Shown here piece by piece: positions 45,830-57,208 of a DNA stretch of 58,110 nucleotides (the first letter of the stretch is position 1; each line of letters opens with the position of its first letter). Where the stretch lies: positions 1 through 58,110 of the forward strand of contig NW_019775555.1 of assembly GCF_001039355.2 (NCBI RefSeq), given 5' to 3'. The stretch comes from Lingula anatina (lineage: Eukaryota; Brachiopoda; Lingulata; Lingulida; Lingulidae). The notes beneath the pieces were generated by a model. It saw only the letters and a list, made by a program, of their open reading frames with translations, did not search any database and had not been told where the DNA came from. A program made the position numbers and the translations under genes.

Positions 45830-46410
45830 AAAGTCACTTTCTCGGTTTGGCCAGTAACTAAATGCTTTGCTGGTCCAGTTTTTATTGCCATTGGCAGTCA
45901 GGCCATTTGTTAATGTTGCAGATTGACATCATGCTGCAGGCTTTGATTAGATACTATTAATAGCTGATTATTGTCTTGCATGGCCTTCACAAGTCAAGAG
46001 CACATACCGGGGCTAAAATTTGTGTGTTAGAGCAAATGTCAATTTTATATATGTTAATATATGATTGAAATAATGTTAAGTGACTTTTCTATGGAATGAT
46101 GAAACCTTCAGGAATTTACAGGTACAAAAAACAAATCTTACGGCTGTTATTAAATCAGGTGCATTTTATGGGAAGATTTTCACCAATTTGGTTGAACATT
46201 CTTGGCAATTTTTCTTGGACAAGCCACCCTCCATTTCTTGAATATTTTACTGAAAATGAGAAAAGAGACAGAAAATGAAACAAAAACAAAGCTATAAGCT
46301 ATTAATTACAAAATTCAGGAAGCTCATGTGCATAAACAGACCTGAGGGGTTGATTAATTATTTTATTATTGGATGCTATAGTTGCAAACTTTGAAAATTT
46401 GCTGTACCAT
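45830..46410. other. stretch with no recognised gene
   Basis: AT-rich, no shared repeat, no convincing frame. Confidence 0.3.
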
Positions 46411-46412
46411 GT

Positions 46413-46566
46413 CAGGAGCGGATAGAGGTCGTCTTCTGGACCTTCAAGATTTTCAAGTTTACGTTGATGGGTATAAAATTTTTTCTGTTGGAAGAGGGTC
46501 AGAAGTGGAGGATGGATCCACAAATATAATTTGGAAGACCAAAAATTATCTCTGGAAATGCCCCTG
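46413..46566. mobile_element. hAT-like MITE, 154 bp
   Basis: Related to 40137-40304: CAGGAGCGGATAGAGG left; CTCTGGAAATGCCCCTG right; shared GTTTACRTTGATGRGTA and GGAGGATGGATC blocks. CATGT abuts both ends (46408-46412; 46567-46571), again 5 bp. Confidence 0.65.
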
Positions 46567-46569
46567 CAT

Positions 46570-48650
46570 GTCATTTTTTAATAAAAAAAAAACTACCATT
46601 TTGTCATTTTTCCTATAAGTTAACAAATGTCATTTTAACTTCTTTCCATTTGTTAGACTAAGTGTGTTTTCTGAATAACATGTTATGTAAAAAATAATGA
46701 AAATAGAAAAAGAAAATAACTTTTGAAGGTTGTTTATTAATGTCATAGGGAAGTGGAGAAACAAAACTGACAGTTTATTAGAGGGATACTTGATTGAGTG
46801 AGATTATCTGTTTACCCCACCTTTTTTTGGTGATGCACTTTGATTATAGGCAGGCAACATTATGAAGGGGTCTAGGGTGGGCATAAAACAATTAAAATTG
46901 TTTATTAGTTCATCATAGGGATACCTGTATAAGTGAGATTAGCTGTTTACCCTACCTCTACCATGAGATACATTCTGAATTAAAGGCAGGCATTTATATT
47001 TTCTCACAATATCACATTGTTCATTCTCATAATCACATTATTTTAGGGAAGAATTGTTGGGAGAATTTTCCAGGGGGGGGAGGGGATTGTCCTGATATCT
47101 TGGTAAAACAGTCTTATGTGACCAATTAGCCATAGATCCGGTGGATATGAGCAACAGGCCTTACAGACAGAGGATCTGCCTTAAGGTTATTGAAGTGGTC
47201 ATAACTTGCAAGCCACATAAAGAGTTAGTGGATATAGCATGTACATTGCTTTGAAAGATTTGTATACATACGAGTGACCATTACGTGGCTGTTCAAAAGC
47301 AACAGCAGTTGTAGGTTTTACAAACTGTGCTTTACCCAAGAGTGTGTATATGTCATTGATATAAAAATATTTAACCAGTTTGTTAGGTTCACTAGATTTT
47401 TTTTTAATGTCCAGTTTTTATGGCTAATATAAAAATATTTAACCAGTTTGTTAGGTTCACTAGATTTTTTTTTTAAATGTCCAGTTTTTATGGCTATCAA
47501 ATTCCAAATTAATGAATAATGTTAATGTAAGCTATTTTTAATGTGCTTCTTCTTCATAATGATATAATTCACTGGTTGTTTATCAGTGGAAGCTATTGCC
47601 CACCCTGATATATAGCTTTTAATATCTTATTTCCTGGAGACTTTACCCGAAACCATCCAGATGAAATTGATATTAATAGAGTATGCAGTTTGATTATCTA
47701 TAAAAATACACCAGATGGTATGGAAATGATGGATGTGATGAAAACCAGACTTCACTTCATGTTCATTCAAATAAATACTGAAATACACTTGGAGGTGTTG
47801 AAGTAGTGAATGGAAAGAAATAGAGACCAAACGATACTTTCTGTTATAATAAATATAATGACAAGTTTTAGAAACAATTATAATACAGGTGCAAACAGCA
47901 AACAGTATTTAAGCTAGTAACAGTATTTTTAATTTTAAAAATCAAATCAAACCAGTTTTTGAAAGGAACGTTCCTATTTATATCCAGGCACTTCTTGTAA
48001 TTGTATAAGGTATATGTACCCAATGAAAAATAATAATAATAAAAAGGAAAGTCTTGAAATTTATCTAATTGTGCTGACTTTAAATAGGAACCTGCACTTT
48101 ACTAAACAAAGTCATTCAGACTTTATAGTCAGAGTATATACAGTTGCATACATTGTCTATATATCCTACATCATTCTGTCCATGGGATAATTCTGCAGTT
48201 AATCCTTGATGTGGAGAAATACTTTCATTGTTTAATAAGAACTACCTGATGTCATCTCACATCAACTTTTGGCATGTGCATCACCATGGATTGTATGCTT
48301 TGCAAAATCTATATCATATGCTTCAAGTGCTTCCTGGAATCCATATATCATGAGTCATGATTTATATCACATAGCACTCTTGGTTCACTTGAAAGGAAAT
48401 AATGTGAAACACAGCCACATTGTATCAAGCTCATGTGTTGCATCCATCTTATCAGTCTGATGGTCTCTGATCAGGTTGGCTAAAGGCTAACACTGAGACA
48501 AATTCTCTCCCTTCTGGTTCTCCCTAAAATTGTTGCTTAACTAAAAGTATGTCAAGTCAGGGAAATCTATATTTGTTAGAGCAGCAGTTCAGCTGTCTTC
48601 TAAGTTGGGCAATACTGGCATGAACTACTTGCTCCAAACTGTCCCTTAGA
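46570..48650. other. mostly unique stretch with local tandem duplications
   Basis: Two old tandem copies of about 130 bp lie at 46725-46865 and 46895-47000 (TTTATTAG, AGAGGGATAC or TAGGGATACC, GTGAGATTATCTGTTTACCC-like). A young tandem duplication of 68 bp lies at 47359-47497. G-run at about 47072-47085. The 48269-48460 frame has no domain. Confidence 0.45.
47359..47497 (+). repeat. young 68-bp tandem duplication
   Basis: ATATAAAAATATTTAACCAG followed by TTTGTTAGGTTCACTAGA starts at 47359 and again at 47427. The two units are identical apart from the length of an internal T-run and one A. Confidence 0.85.
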
Positions 48651-48658
48651 CCCCATTT

Positions 48659-48862
48659 CCAGAGATTAGATCGATCTATTTAGATCGACCTAACTCCCTG
48701 GGGGTTCACGCTAAATAGCTGTCAGCCAGACGGACACGAAAGTTAATTACCCCCTTACAGCTTGTAGTAGGCAGGACGGACATTTAAGCCGGATTATCTG
48801 ACAGTAATCTAGTGAGACTCCCCGCGGGGATAGATTGATCTAAAAGCTCTGGGAATACAGCC
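48659..48862. mobile_element. MITE family C, first of a tandem pair
   Basis: GACCCCATTTCCAGAGATTA left; AAGCTCTGGGAATACAGCC right; TTA at 48656-48658 and 48863-48865. Reverse in orientation to the 30738 and 41660 copies. Confidence 0.8.
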
Positions 48863-48865
48863 TTA

Positions 48866-49081
48866 GACTGCATTCCCGACAGATTTAGATTGATCCATCT
48901 GGATAGACCTAACTCCTTGGGGGTTCACGCTAAATTGCTGTCAGTCGAGCACGCACGGAAGTAAATTACCCCCTTACAGCTTTTAGTAGGCAGGACAAAC
49001 ATTTAAGCTGGCTAAGCTAAATGCAATCTAGTGAGACTCCATAGGGGGATAGATCAATCTAAAATCTGTGGGAACGCAATC
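48866..49081. mobile_element. MITE family C, second of a tandem pair
   Basis: GACTGCATTCCCGACAGATT left; AAAATCTGTGGGAACGCAAT right; TTA at 48863-48865 (shared with the neighbour) and 49082-49084. The two elements share a single TTA between them. Confidence 0.8.
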
Positions 49082-49234
49082 TTAGTGACAGTGTGACTGC
49101 TTATTTTCCACCTTTTTTGTGGTTAAAGCTTGAAAATTATATGCTTCTAAATACTGCCCGACCAATTCAAAAAGTGCCAAATAAACGTAACACAGAGAGA
49201 GAGAGTCTTTTTAACTTCAATCTTGTGGCTGCAT

Positions 49235-49554
49235 GTTTCTAAGAACAACTTGCCTCTTTTCAGTTTGACTAATATACTTCAAATGAAATAGATAGAACTC
49301 TAAAAAACGAGGCACCGGCGCCAGATGGTGACTGCGGTTATTTTTAGAAAGCTGTACATGCATTCCAGTGCAAAGGACATGGATTGACGTATGTTACAAT
49401 GAGTACATGGTTTAGATTTTTTTTTTTTTTTTTGCAGAAAAAAATATAATTTTCAGTTAACTTGAATAAAGAAAGTACTTTTGTAGTGATATAACTCATT
49501 GAGGCAGTGTTTTTGACAAATGTCACCTCACTCGACAGAATGCAGGGAAACACT
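49235..49554 (+). mobile_element. partial copy related to the 25535 hAT element
   Basis: Collinear with 30243-30589: GAACAACTTGCCTC, AAAACGAGGCA, GATTGACGTATGTTACA, TTTTGACAAATG, CACCTCACTCGACAG and the terminus GCAGGGAAACACTG (ends 49554). More than 300 bp of one transposon end survive without the other terminus. Considerably diverged, so older than the complete element. A T-run lies at about 49418-49434. Confidence 0.65.
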
Positions 49555-49557
49555 GGT

Positions 49558-49795
49558 AGCTATGGGTGTATTTCTACCAATTTCAGAGAATTCCCTGGAA
49601 AGTTTGCAAAGTTCAGGTCATGATGAAAAGTAGGTCAAAGGTCAAATTCGTGGTCACATTAAAATTGCCAATATACGACTTCTCATTCAATTCAATGATA
49701 ACTATGGGTGTATCTCTTCCAGTTAAGGAGATATATCATCTGGAAAATTTGCAAAGTACAGTCTAAGGTCAACTTAGAAATCTCAACTAATGACT
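49558..49795 (-). repeat. F unit, inverted
   Basis: Reverse-oriented F sequence: CATGATGAAAAGTAGGTCAA, AGGTCAAATTC, TTCAATGATAACTATGGGTG. Contains a perfect DR1 word AGGTCAAAGGTCA at 49632-49644. Neither head nor tail was recognised. Confidence 0.6.
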
Positions 49796-49900
49796 TTTAG
49801 TCAAACTTCCTTAGTAACATTTCCCATAATTCCTTTGGTTTGGGGGATACTAAGCATTCAGTTTTCAAAATATACTGTAAAAGATTAATAAACCACTTAA

Positions 49901-50241
49901 AGGGATAATAACTCTTTGTATGAGATCTATATTTCACAATAAAAACATTGTAAACAACTCATAGAAATATAATATATTCTGTTTTACCACAATAACGGTT
50001 GTTATAGCTATTATTCTGATATCAGAGCTTGTCATCAGACCACATGACCTCCATAGATGTCTATACTCTGTAATCATCTCTTAAGATTATAAGATTATAA
50101 CATAAAACGAAGCTTTAAAAAAAAAACAGGGACTAACTTTGAATGTAGAAATGGTTTCGTTAACCATTGGTAAGTATGGGGAAATTGTTGTTTACTCCGG
50201 GAAAATTCATTTTTTGGCCAAAACGAACAGTTATTATCCCT
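49901..50241. mobile_element. TTAA-flanked MITE, 341 bp
   Basis: AGGGATAATAACT left; AGTTATTATCCCT-type right end (ACAGTTATTATCCCT, 50227-50241). TTAA on both sides (49897-49900; 50242-50245). Decayed relatives lie at 319, 1950, 2985 and 25253. TTAA preference suggests piggyBac-type mobilisation, but the terminal bases differ from the 42756 element. Confidence 0.7.
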
Positions 50242-50245
50242 TTAA

Positions 50246-51580
50246 CTGTTGAAAAAATAGATCAAGCTGATTTTGGAGCTCGACCTATATTTGAATAATA
50301 TTGGTCACTCCTGTAAGTTTGAAGACAATAGGCCAATAGGTTTTCCTTCAAATGTGTTATCTGTATTGTACATATGCTAAAAAAAAAGTAAAAAAAAAAA
50401 AAGCAACATAACCTTTGGAAACATGGTCTGATCAAGACGCTTTTCAAAATCCACCTGTATTTTATGATTATTCATCAGTTTTGCAAGTGTGAAGAAAAGA
50501 GGTCAAACAAAAGTTAAGATGCTTTTTTCTTTTTTTCAGCACATTTTATCCACTGTTATACAAATAAAATGAAAATAATTGTCTTTTGTCTTCAAATGTT
50601 CATAAAATACATGTCAGATATGAAAACCTGCTTGATTGGACCATTTTCCAAAAGTACAGCTGTTTTTTCACATTTTTCAGCATATTGTCTCCACTGTTTT
50701 ATAAATAATACTAAAACCATGTCATATTTTGCTTTGAAATTTACAAGATTGTTTCAAAGGTCTGATACATAGATCAAAATCTGAAAATTAGCTTGATGTG
50801 TTTATTTTTATTGAAGTTATGCTTATTTTTGTCCTGACACAGATGTGTCTGTACATATAGCTGTCACCTGCGTCTGCCATCATTGTAGATGTGCTGCTGT
50901 TGCAGTGTACTGTCAGTGTTATAATGTTAAGTGGAAAACTATTGGACCTTTTTCTTCAAACTTACAGAACTGATGAATATTCATAAAAGACAATCCAAGT
51001 TCCAAAATTGGCTTGATTGGACCATTTTTCCAAAAGTAATGTTTTTTTTTTTTCCATCGTATTTTATCCACCGTCATACAAGTAACATGAAAACGTGTCA
51101 TATTTTGCTTTAAAACATGCAGAACTGATTCATGGGACTAATGTAGAGATCAAGTTCGAAAATTATCTTGTTCAGTTAAGTTTTGATGAAGTTCTGCTTT
51201 ATTTTTTTTTTTTTTTTTTTTTTTTTTTGTAAATTAGTAGTTTTTCATCAGACAAGGCTTTAAAACAGTCTCATCACTGAAGTAATTACAAAAGTAAAAG
51301 TGTTCTTTTAACATTTTTGCATCTTAATCTCAGAAGGGAACAAATGGGACATTTGAAATTGGTCAATTGATATTTTTCCCATCAAAATTGATCAAAATAT
51401 TTTGTATACTGCCACTACAAATGCTCTTAAAAGAAAACTGTATTACTGATTGGTTTGTTACTTACAAGAATGATTGACATACAGCTGAAATTGGAAAACC
51501 AGCTTGATTGGATTATTATTCTTTCTTGTTGTCTGTACATTTGACAGCTTTGCTGCCATGTTTTGTTTTGTTTTGTTTTT
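50246..51580. repeat. G units in both orientations, GE head and E unit
   Basis: 50246-50510 holds reverse G units (GATCAAGCTGATTTTGGAGC); 50515-50830 holds forward G units (TTTTATCCACTGTTATACAA). A GE head follows at 50833-50880 (TGACACAGATGTGTCTGTAC, GTCACCTGCGTCTG), then more forward G (to 51180), a T-run (51199-51229) and an E end (to 51560, TTTGACAGCTTTGCTGCC). Confidence 0.55.
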
Positions 51581-53525
51581 GCATTAGAAAGATGAAAAGA
51601 TGTTACTGTGGTTGCAGTTTGGTTTTTCCTAGCTGTCTGCACTCTCTCTCCATTCTTTGTTTAAGTTTGGCAGGCCATCCTTTCCCCCCTGATGACTAAC
51701 CTTTATTTGGTCTCAGCTGGAACCATTTCTTAAAGACACTGATATCAGCAATTGGGGATAAAGTTTCCTGACTAAAAAAATATGTAGTTCATGCACACAA
51801 GTGTCAATTTACCCATCCTGCTTGGACTTGCATTCTTAGGAAGTGGTCTGGATTGTGCTGCTGTGCTTTATTAGTGGTACAGTAATTATTCAGTAAATTA
51901 AAACATATATTCTAACTATAACATGATGTTAGTTTAACTAGCAAAAAAAAGATAAATTGAAAAATTTTAAAATCTAAGTTTAGTGCCTGCCATACAGTAT
52001 GACATTTTGAGTAACCTACTCCCATGTTTAAAAAACAAAGTTTTTTAATAAATGAGTAGATTAAAAGTTGGGATTAATTACCATATATCAAAACATTGGT
52101 CTGTGAGTGGTGGGCTGAAAGGTTGAGCTCACAGGAACTCTTGAATCATATTCCTAGTTTGATTGGCTGATCATTTATCTGGGTGGAGCTTTATGTTTGG
52201 TGCCCTGCTGATAATGCAAAGAAGACTTTCAACAGAGAGAAGGCGAGTCCATGATTTCAGACATGCTAAAAAGAATGAAGCTAGACATAGTGTAGCAGCT
52301 GTAGGTGTTTATTGGTATTTTTAGATACCATATTTGGCACCTACAAGAAATAACTAAGAAGCATATAGGTAAGAAAAAATGACTGGGTAGTAGAAATGGA
52401 TTGAGGAGCTTCATTCAGTTATAGCTTTGCTGTGGCTTCTCTGTACAGCAGGAATGTAGCACAACAGACATTGGCTATATTCTCTTACCCTAGCATCTAG
52501 GGTTAGATGATAATGGAAAGTAATGAAAGAGCAAGATGAAAAATCTGCATGAATATGCAGGTTGTTTATATAACAATTGATTTAAATGCTTATCATGAGC
52601 AGTATGCACTATGGCATGGTAAAAAGCTGACCTTGCCTCAATATTTCACCAGATGGAATCTTTCAGCAGAAAGGGCTTGAGCAGAAAGGGCATGTGTTTA
52701 ATATGCATTTCAAGCACATTGGGTTAAATAGAGTGCAGGGTTTTGTACTTGGATTCTTTGTGTAAAACCAGAAATCTAATGTAAGTGGAATATGTAGTAA
52801 TGTTAATGTCTATTAAACAGACAAATTCTCAGTTACTGTGTTCTGGTGTGATTTCCTGCATTAGGTGGATACCAGAACAATAAGATCATTTAGTTAGGTT
52901 GCCAAGGGATAAAGTTAAGCTGTCAGGGGGTGGGGTGGGGGATGGGTATGGACATTCTTGGATAATTTTTTTCTGTGGTGTTGTGATATAGTGACCATTA
53001 AGTATTCATACAAAAATGGTGTTTCTGTAAATATAAATTAAAGACTTTAATAATTGCCAACCTCGCTCAAGTATCCATCTCAGTATTTTAACAATTAATC
53101 GCGCTGCTCAGTTGTCAAGGTGTTACTGCTCGAGCAACACAGGGTGACTCCCGCTCTCACCACCACCAACCAATTATTGAACCGAGCAAATAATTTCTTC
53201 CTCTCCTCACATATAGCAACTATAAATATAGCTATCACTCATGTCTGTGATCAGTGTTGTTGATCACAGTGGCCGTGAACATTTCACCGTTCACCCAAAA
53301 ATTGATAATTATGTGCAGGGGTTTCATCAGGATTAAGGGTACAGGAAGTTCAAAATTGTGAATCTATAATTTGGCCGCAGATTATCAGGGAGTCAAATCC
53401 AAGCAGTACCAAAAATATGTCTTGGGTAGGGTTGTAATATTAAAAAGAAATTAAAAATCTAAAATGGCATGGGTGCAGGCAGACAATTAATTGCTCAACA
53501 TTTCCCAAACAGAAAGATTTATGGG
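51580..53525. other. unique-looking stretch, no supported gene
   Basis: A small frame from ATG at 52216 reads MQRRLSTERRRVHDFRHAKK, then NEARHSVAAVG, and stops after 36 codons. It is basic and not repeat-like, but lacks domain evidence. The segment 53060-53200 is GC-richer (TCGCGCTGCTCAGTTGTCAA-like). Nothing else is recognised. Confidence 0.3.
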
Positions 53526-53529
53526 AAAA

Positions 53530-54723
53530 ATCAGCTCCACCGCCATGTCACCCTGAAGGCTTCTTCTCCTAGAAGGGCCTGTGTCACCATAACTTGGATT
53601 TAGGCCACACATATAATCTCAACCTGATCCACCTAGATTTTGGGGGATGTTGGTACATTAGCCCAGTTATGGTGCTTGTCGCAATGCACCCTTGCCCAAA
53701 TTTTGGAAAATTTAATGCTAAATATGGGGAAAGCTGCTATGGAAGTCTGACCGAAAGTCATTTGTAGTGATGCTAAATATGCCCTTGGATTTGATCTTTG
53801 ACATTTATTTCATGGTCTAATGGGCCAAAATTCTGTAAAAATGGGAATTTTCTGTGTAAAAAAAATGTTTTGCCCTTTTTCAGAAACTACATGGACCAAC
53901 TGGTAAGATTTCATGTTACAGTGAGGTGTTACTCTTTGGGTCTCCTTTCATCCTGAGTTTGGAGTCAATCGGTGCATTTTCATGGGAGAAGTAGTGAATA
54001 GATACTAAAATTGAAAACTCTGTAATTCTGGAACCTTAAAGGGGCATTCAAACCTTTGACCTACTTTTCACCATGAACTGAACTTTGCAAGGTTTCTCTC
54101 ACTTATATCTCCGAAACTGGCAGAGATAGGCCTATAGCCACTAAATTGAACTTGAATAGGAAGTCATATACTGACAATTTAACTGTTACCTTAAAATTGA
54201 CCTAAGACTTTCTTTTCACCATGAGCTGAACTTTGCATTATCTGTTATATCTTCAAAATAAGCAGAAATATGCCCATAGTTACTATTGAACTTGAATAGG
54301 AAGATATATACTGGCAATTCAACTGTGACCTTAAAATTGACCTTTGACCTACTTTTCACCATGAACTGAACTTTGCAAGGTTTCTGTCTCTTAAATTTCC
54401 AAAACCTACAGAGATATGCCCATTGTTACTATTGAACTTAAATAGGAAGTCATATACTGGCAATCTAACGGTGATCTTGAAAATGACCTTTGACCTACTT
54501 TTCACCATGAATAGCACTTCACAAATTTGGATTTAAACTCTTACTTTTTCTCATGATTTTGTTTTAAATTGTAATTTTCAATAAAAATATTTAGAACTCG
54601 AGACTACATTTTGTAGATCTTGTGAAGCACAACACTGGAGGTTGTGTCCTTTTTTTTTCAAATGCTCTTACTCCAGCTGGTGGTACAATACCTGGAGGCA
54701 TTAATTCCTGTCTGATCCTCTAG
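53530..54723 (+). mobile_element. F-type Helitron-like element, most complete copy
   Basis: Head (TTCTCCTAGAAGGGCCTG, TGTCGCAATGCACCCTTG), linker (53740-54040), then four F units with CCATGA landmarks at 54071, 54219, 54359 and 54505 (period 140-148 bp). The tail (TTTTGTAGATCTTGTGAAGC, TTACTCCAGCTGGTGGTACA) and terminus CTGATCCTCTAG follow, ending 54723. No TIRs, no protein. The same architecture as 10393-12417 with its insertion removed. Confidence 0.7.
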
Positions 54724-55039
54724 ATTTTTTCATCATCTGCTGCATTGTTTTGTTAAATAAGGACAGTCATGTGGAACGCTTGCTCACTTAGCCTTCACTG
54801 ATGTGAAGTAGGTTGAGCAATTTTCCCATACTTCTTCCCGCCCATTCATTCATATGTTAGTATCTGAGTCATGTGACATGCAAGGTATGTTTCAATCGCT
54901 GGATATAAATGCAATTTTTCGTTCTTTATTTCTATTTCAAATAGATCTTGTTTATTTGGAGTGTTTGATGTTATGAAAGTGCTGTTTTGTGTATCATTTC
55001 CACCTAAAACCGCTTTGTATGCCTGTTTAAATGCTAGTT

Positions 55040-55410
55040 ATACATTGGTAATATATGGGCAATCTTATTGTGACACTGGATTTGACTTTTGACCTACTTT
55101 TCACCATGGACTGAACCTTCACAAAATTTTAGACCCTTACATCTCCAAAACTGGCAAAGATTTGCCCATAGTTATTTTTATGGACAAACATAATGTGACC
55201 TGGAATTTGACCTTTAACTTAGTTTTTTCCTTGACCTGAACTTTGTAAATTTTCCGACCCTTATATCTCCAAAACTGGCAGAGTTGTATCCATACTGCCA
55301 TCATATTCACCCAACCCTAGTTCTCCACAACAAACACACATACATCCTAACCTTCCTCTAAACTTAGATGTACTTACTCCCTCTGGTGGTATCACTTCTC
55401 AGATCCTTAA
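55040..55410 (+). repeat. F units with partial tail
   Basis: Two F units (CTACTTTTCACCATGGACTG; CTCCAAAACTGGCAGAG) and a tail end ACTCCCTCTGGTGGTATCAC, then CTCAGATCCTTAAG, a mutated version of the CTAG terminus. Confidence 0.6.
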
Positions 55411-55529
55411 GTTGATTTTTTTATTTTTTGTAAATATTTTTGCATTGGCTTTTGTAGTTTGGTATTTGTATATTTTCCAGCTTTAGTGTTTACTCCAGAT
55501 GATAATATAAATTCCCATGTCCCTGAAGT

Positions 55530-56400
55530 TATGGTAATGTGCCATGAATTTTGTACAGAAGAAATGAATTGAAATAAGGAAAAGATTGGTTTGATTGAAA
55601 TTCATGAAATGGGAGGTGCTCAGAAATACCAGATGTTCGAATTTCATGAAATGCTGTCATTTTTGACTGGAAGTTGTCTGCCCCTTGCTAGGCTTTATGT
55701 TATCTTTTCCTGACGATCTTGTATAAATGGTGAGTGTTGGTAATTGCGATCCAAAAATTACAAGTTCTTTAACATATTCACTGTGTCTGGCCCAAGGTGC
55801 TAGATAATGATTGGTACTGTTGACAAGGGACCTAAAACAGAATCGTAATCAGCAGTGTCCTATTTTAAAAGAGATTCTGGCAGTCAAAACTAGTGATGTT
55901 TTTCAATAACAATCCTGGCGCTCAGAACCAGAGTCAATAGAGAAAGAGACGGCTGGTGATTAGCTTCTACCCTGACCAGATAATCTTCACCATGGAAGCC
56001 AAGCTTAGTTTTACTGTTGCTCTCTCTGTGCGCTGAAGCCGAGATAATAGCTGATCGTTGTCTATGGTGCACATGTAGCCTTCATCGCCGATTAGAGTCA
56101 ACTGCGACCAGGTTGGTTGCCTTTACCATTGAAGTTGGGCGGAGCTTTACGCCCGAGTGCGGCCTTACCTTGCTGTGCTCCAGTCATTGTCTACTCATAT
56201 GTAGCCTTCACTGCAGAATTATGGTCTCTCTCTGCCAGCAGGGAGGCCACTACAACCGCAGATCGGTATGTATGGTGCACAGGTAGCCTTTACCATGATA
56301 GCCGAACTGTGTATTGTGGTCATTCTCTGTGGTGCGCTGCAACCAAGATGACCCATGATTGTTGTTTATGATCAAATATACTAGGTCGGAGAGAGTGGTT
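55530..56400 (+). repeat. about 870-bp direct repeat, copy 1
   Basis: Collinear with 57209-58088: GGTAATGTGCCATGAATTTT start, GAAATTCATGAAATG, GGAAGTTGTCTG, ATCCTGGCGCTCAGAAC, GTAGCCTTCA, AGGCCACTACAACCGCAGAT, and the end TGATCAAATATACTAGG. This copy has lost many CpGs (for example GTCTATGGTGCAC where copy 2 has GTCTATGGCGCAC). Frames at 56017-56371 are not supported as genes. Degenerate GTAGCCTTC-centred subunits of about 90-130 bp recur within. Confidence 0.75.
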
Positions 56401-57208
56401 TATGGCCCCTGCTGTAGGGCTTTATATCAATGGTTGTGTGGTTGCATCTTGTAACCACTTTTTTGCTCAGGCAACCCAATCTTGTCTGACAACACAACTG
56501 ATTTCTTGGAACACCGTGGTGTCAATGCACACATTTAAAAAGTGTGTGCATTTTGTCATTTAAACCATTTTTAAACAAACACATGAGTGATATGTATTCA
56601 AGACGAAACCCAAAAGGCAATTTTCATATTTGTCTGAGCAAGACAAGAAGGCAATTTTCATATTCGTTCAAGGGACTGAAAGATCCTTAATAGGAGATCG
56701 TGAGCGATTTGAGCTCGACGATAAGGCAATACTACTTCAAGAGAGATGGTTAGCAATCCTAGCCAAGCGAGAAGGCAATTTTAATATTTATTCAAAGAAG
56801 ATTGTGATTAATCCAGATTGTGATTAATCCAAGCGAGACAAGAAAGCAATAATTCCAATCTTTTTGGCAGCTCTTAATAGCTTCTTTTTGTTCTGTTACT
56901 AAAATCCCTATTGTTGACAATGTTATTGTGTGCCTCAGCAAAACTACTGATCACTATCTCACATAGTGGGACAGTACAGCTCTTAATTGATTCTCCTGTT
57001 ATCTTAGGGATTGGTGATGACGATGTAGTTTTGCGTCCTAAGCTGTCTGATCATTACCTTATACTCCTGGCTGCATAAGTAGTACTCGGGCAAAAGTATG
57101 CTAGGGCAACATTTCCGACTGTTAGATCTTTATGAGCTCAAAAATAGCCCCATGGCCAATTTTAAAGGTGTACGAAATTCACGAAAATCAAGATGGTTCC
57201 AAATTGCT
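56401..57208. repeat. spacer between direct repeats, short tandem motif
   Basis: At 56610-56850 an irregular repeat of AAGAAGGCAATTTTCATATT with CAAGCGAGA spacers occurs about four times. It creates the 65-codon frame at 56630-56827, which I do not accept as a gene. No other feature is recognised. Confidence 0.5.

Noticed and set aside
56017-56371. Overlapping 84-89 codon frames in the right-end repeat
   Set aside because: The homologous copy at 57700-58030 does not preserve either frame over the full length, so they are not under coding constraint.
56630-56827. 65-codon frame rich in charged residues
   Set aside because: It follows a short irregular tandem repeat (AAGGCAATTTT-type).
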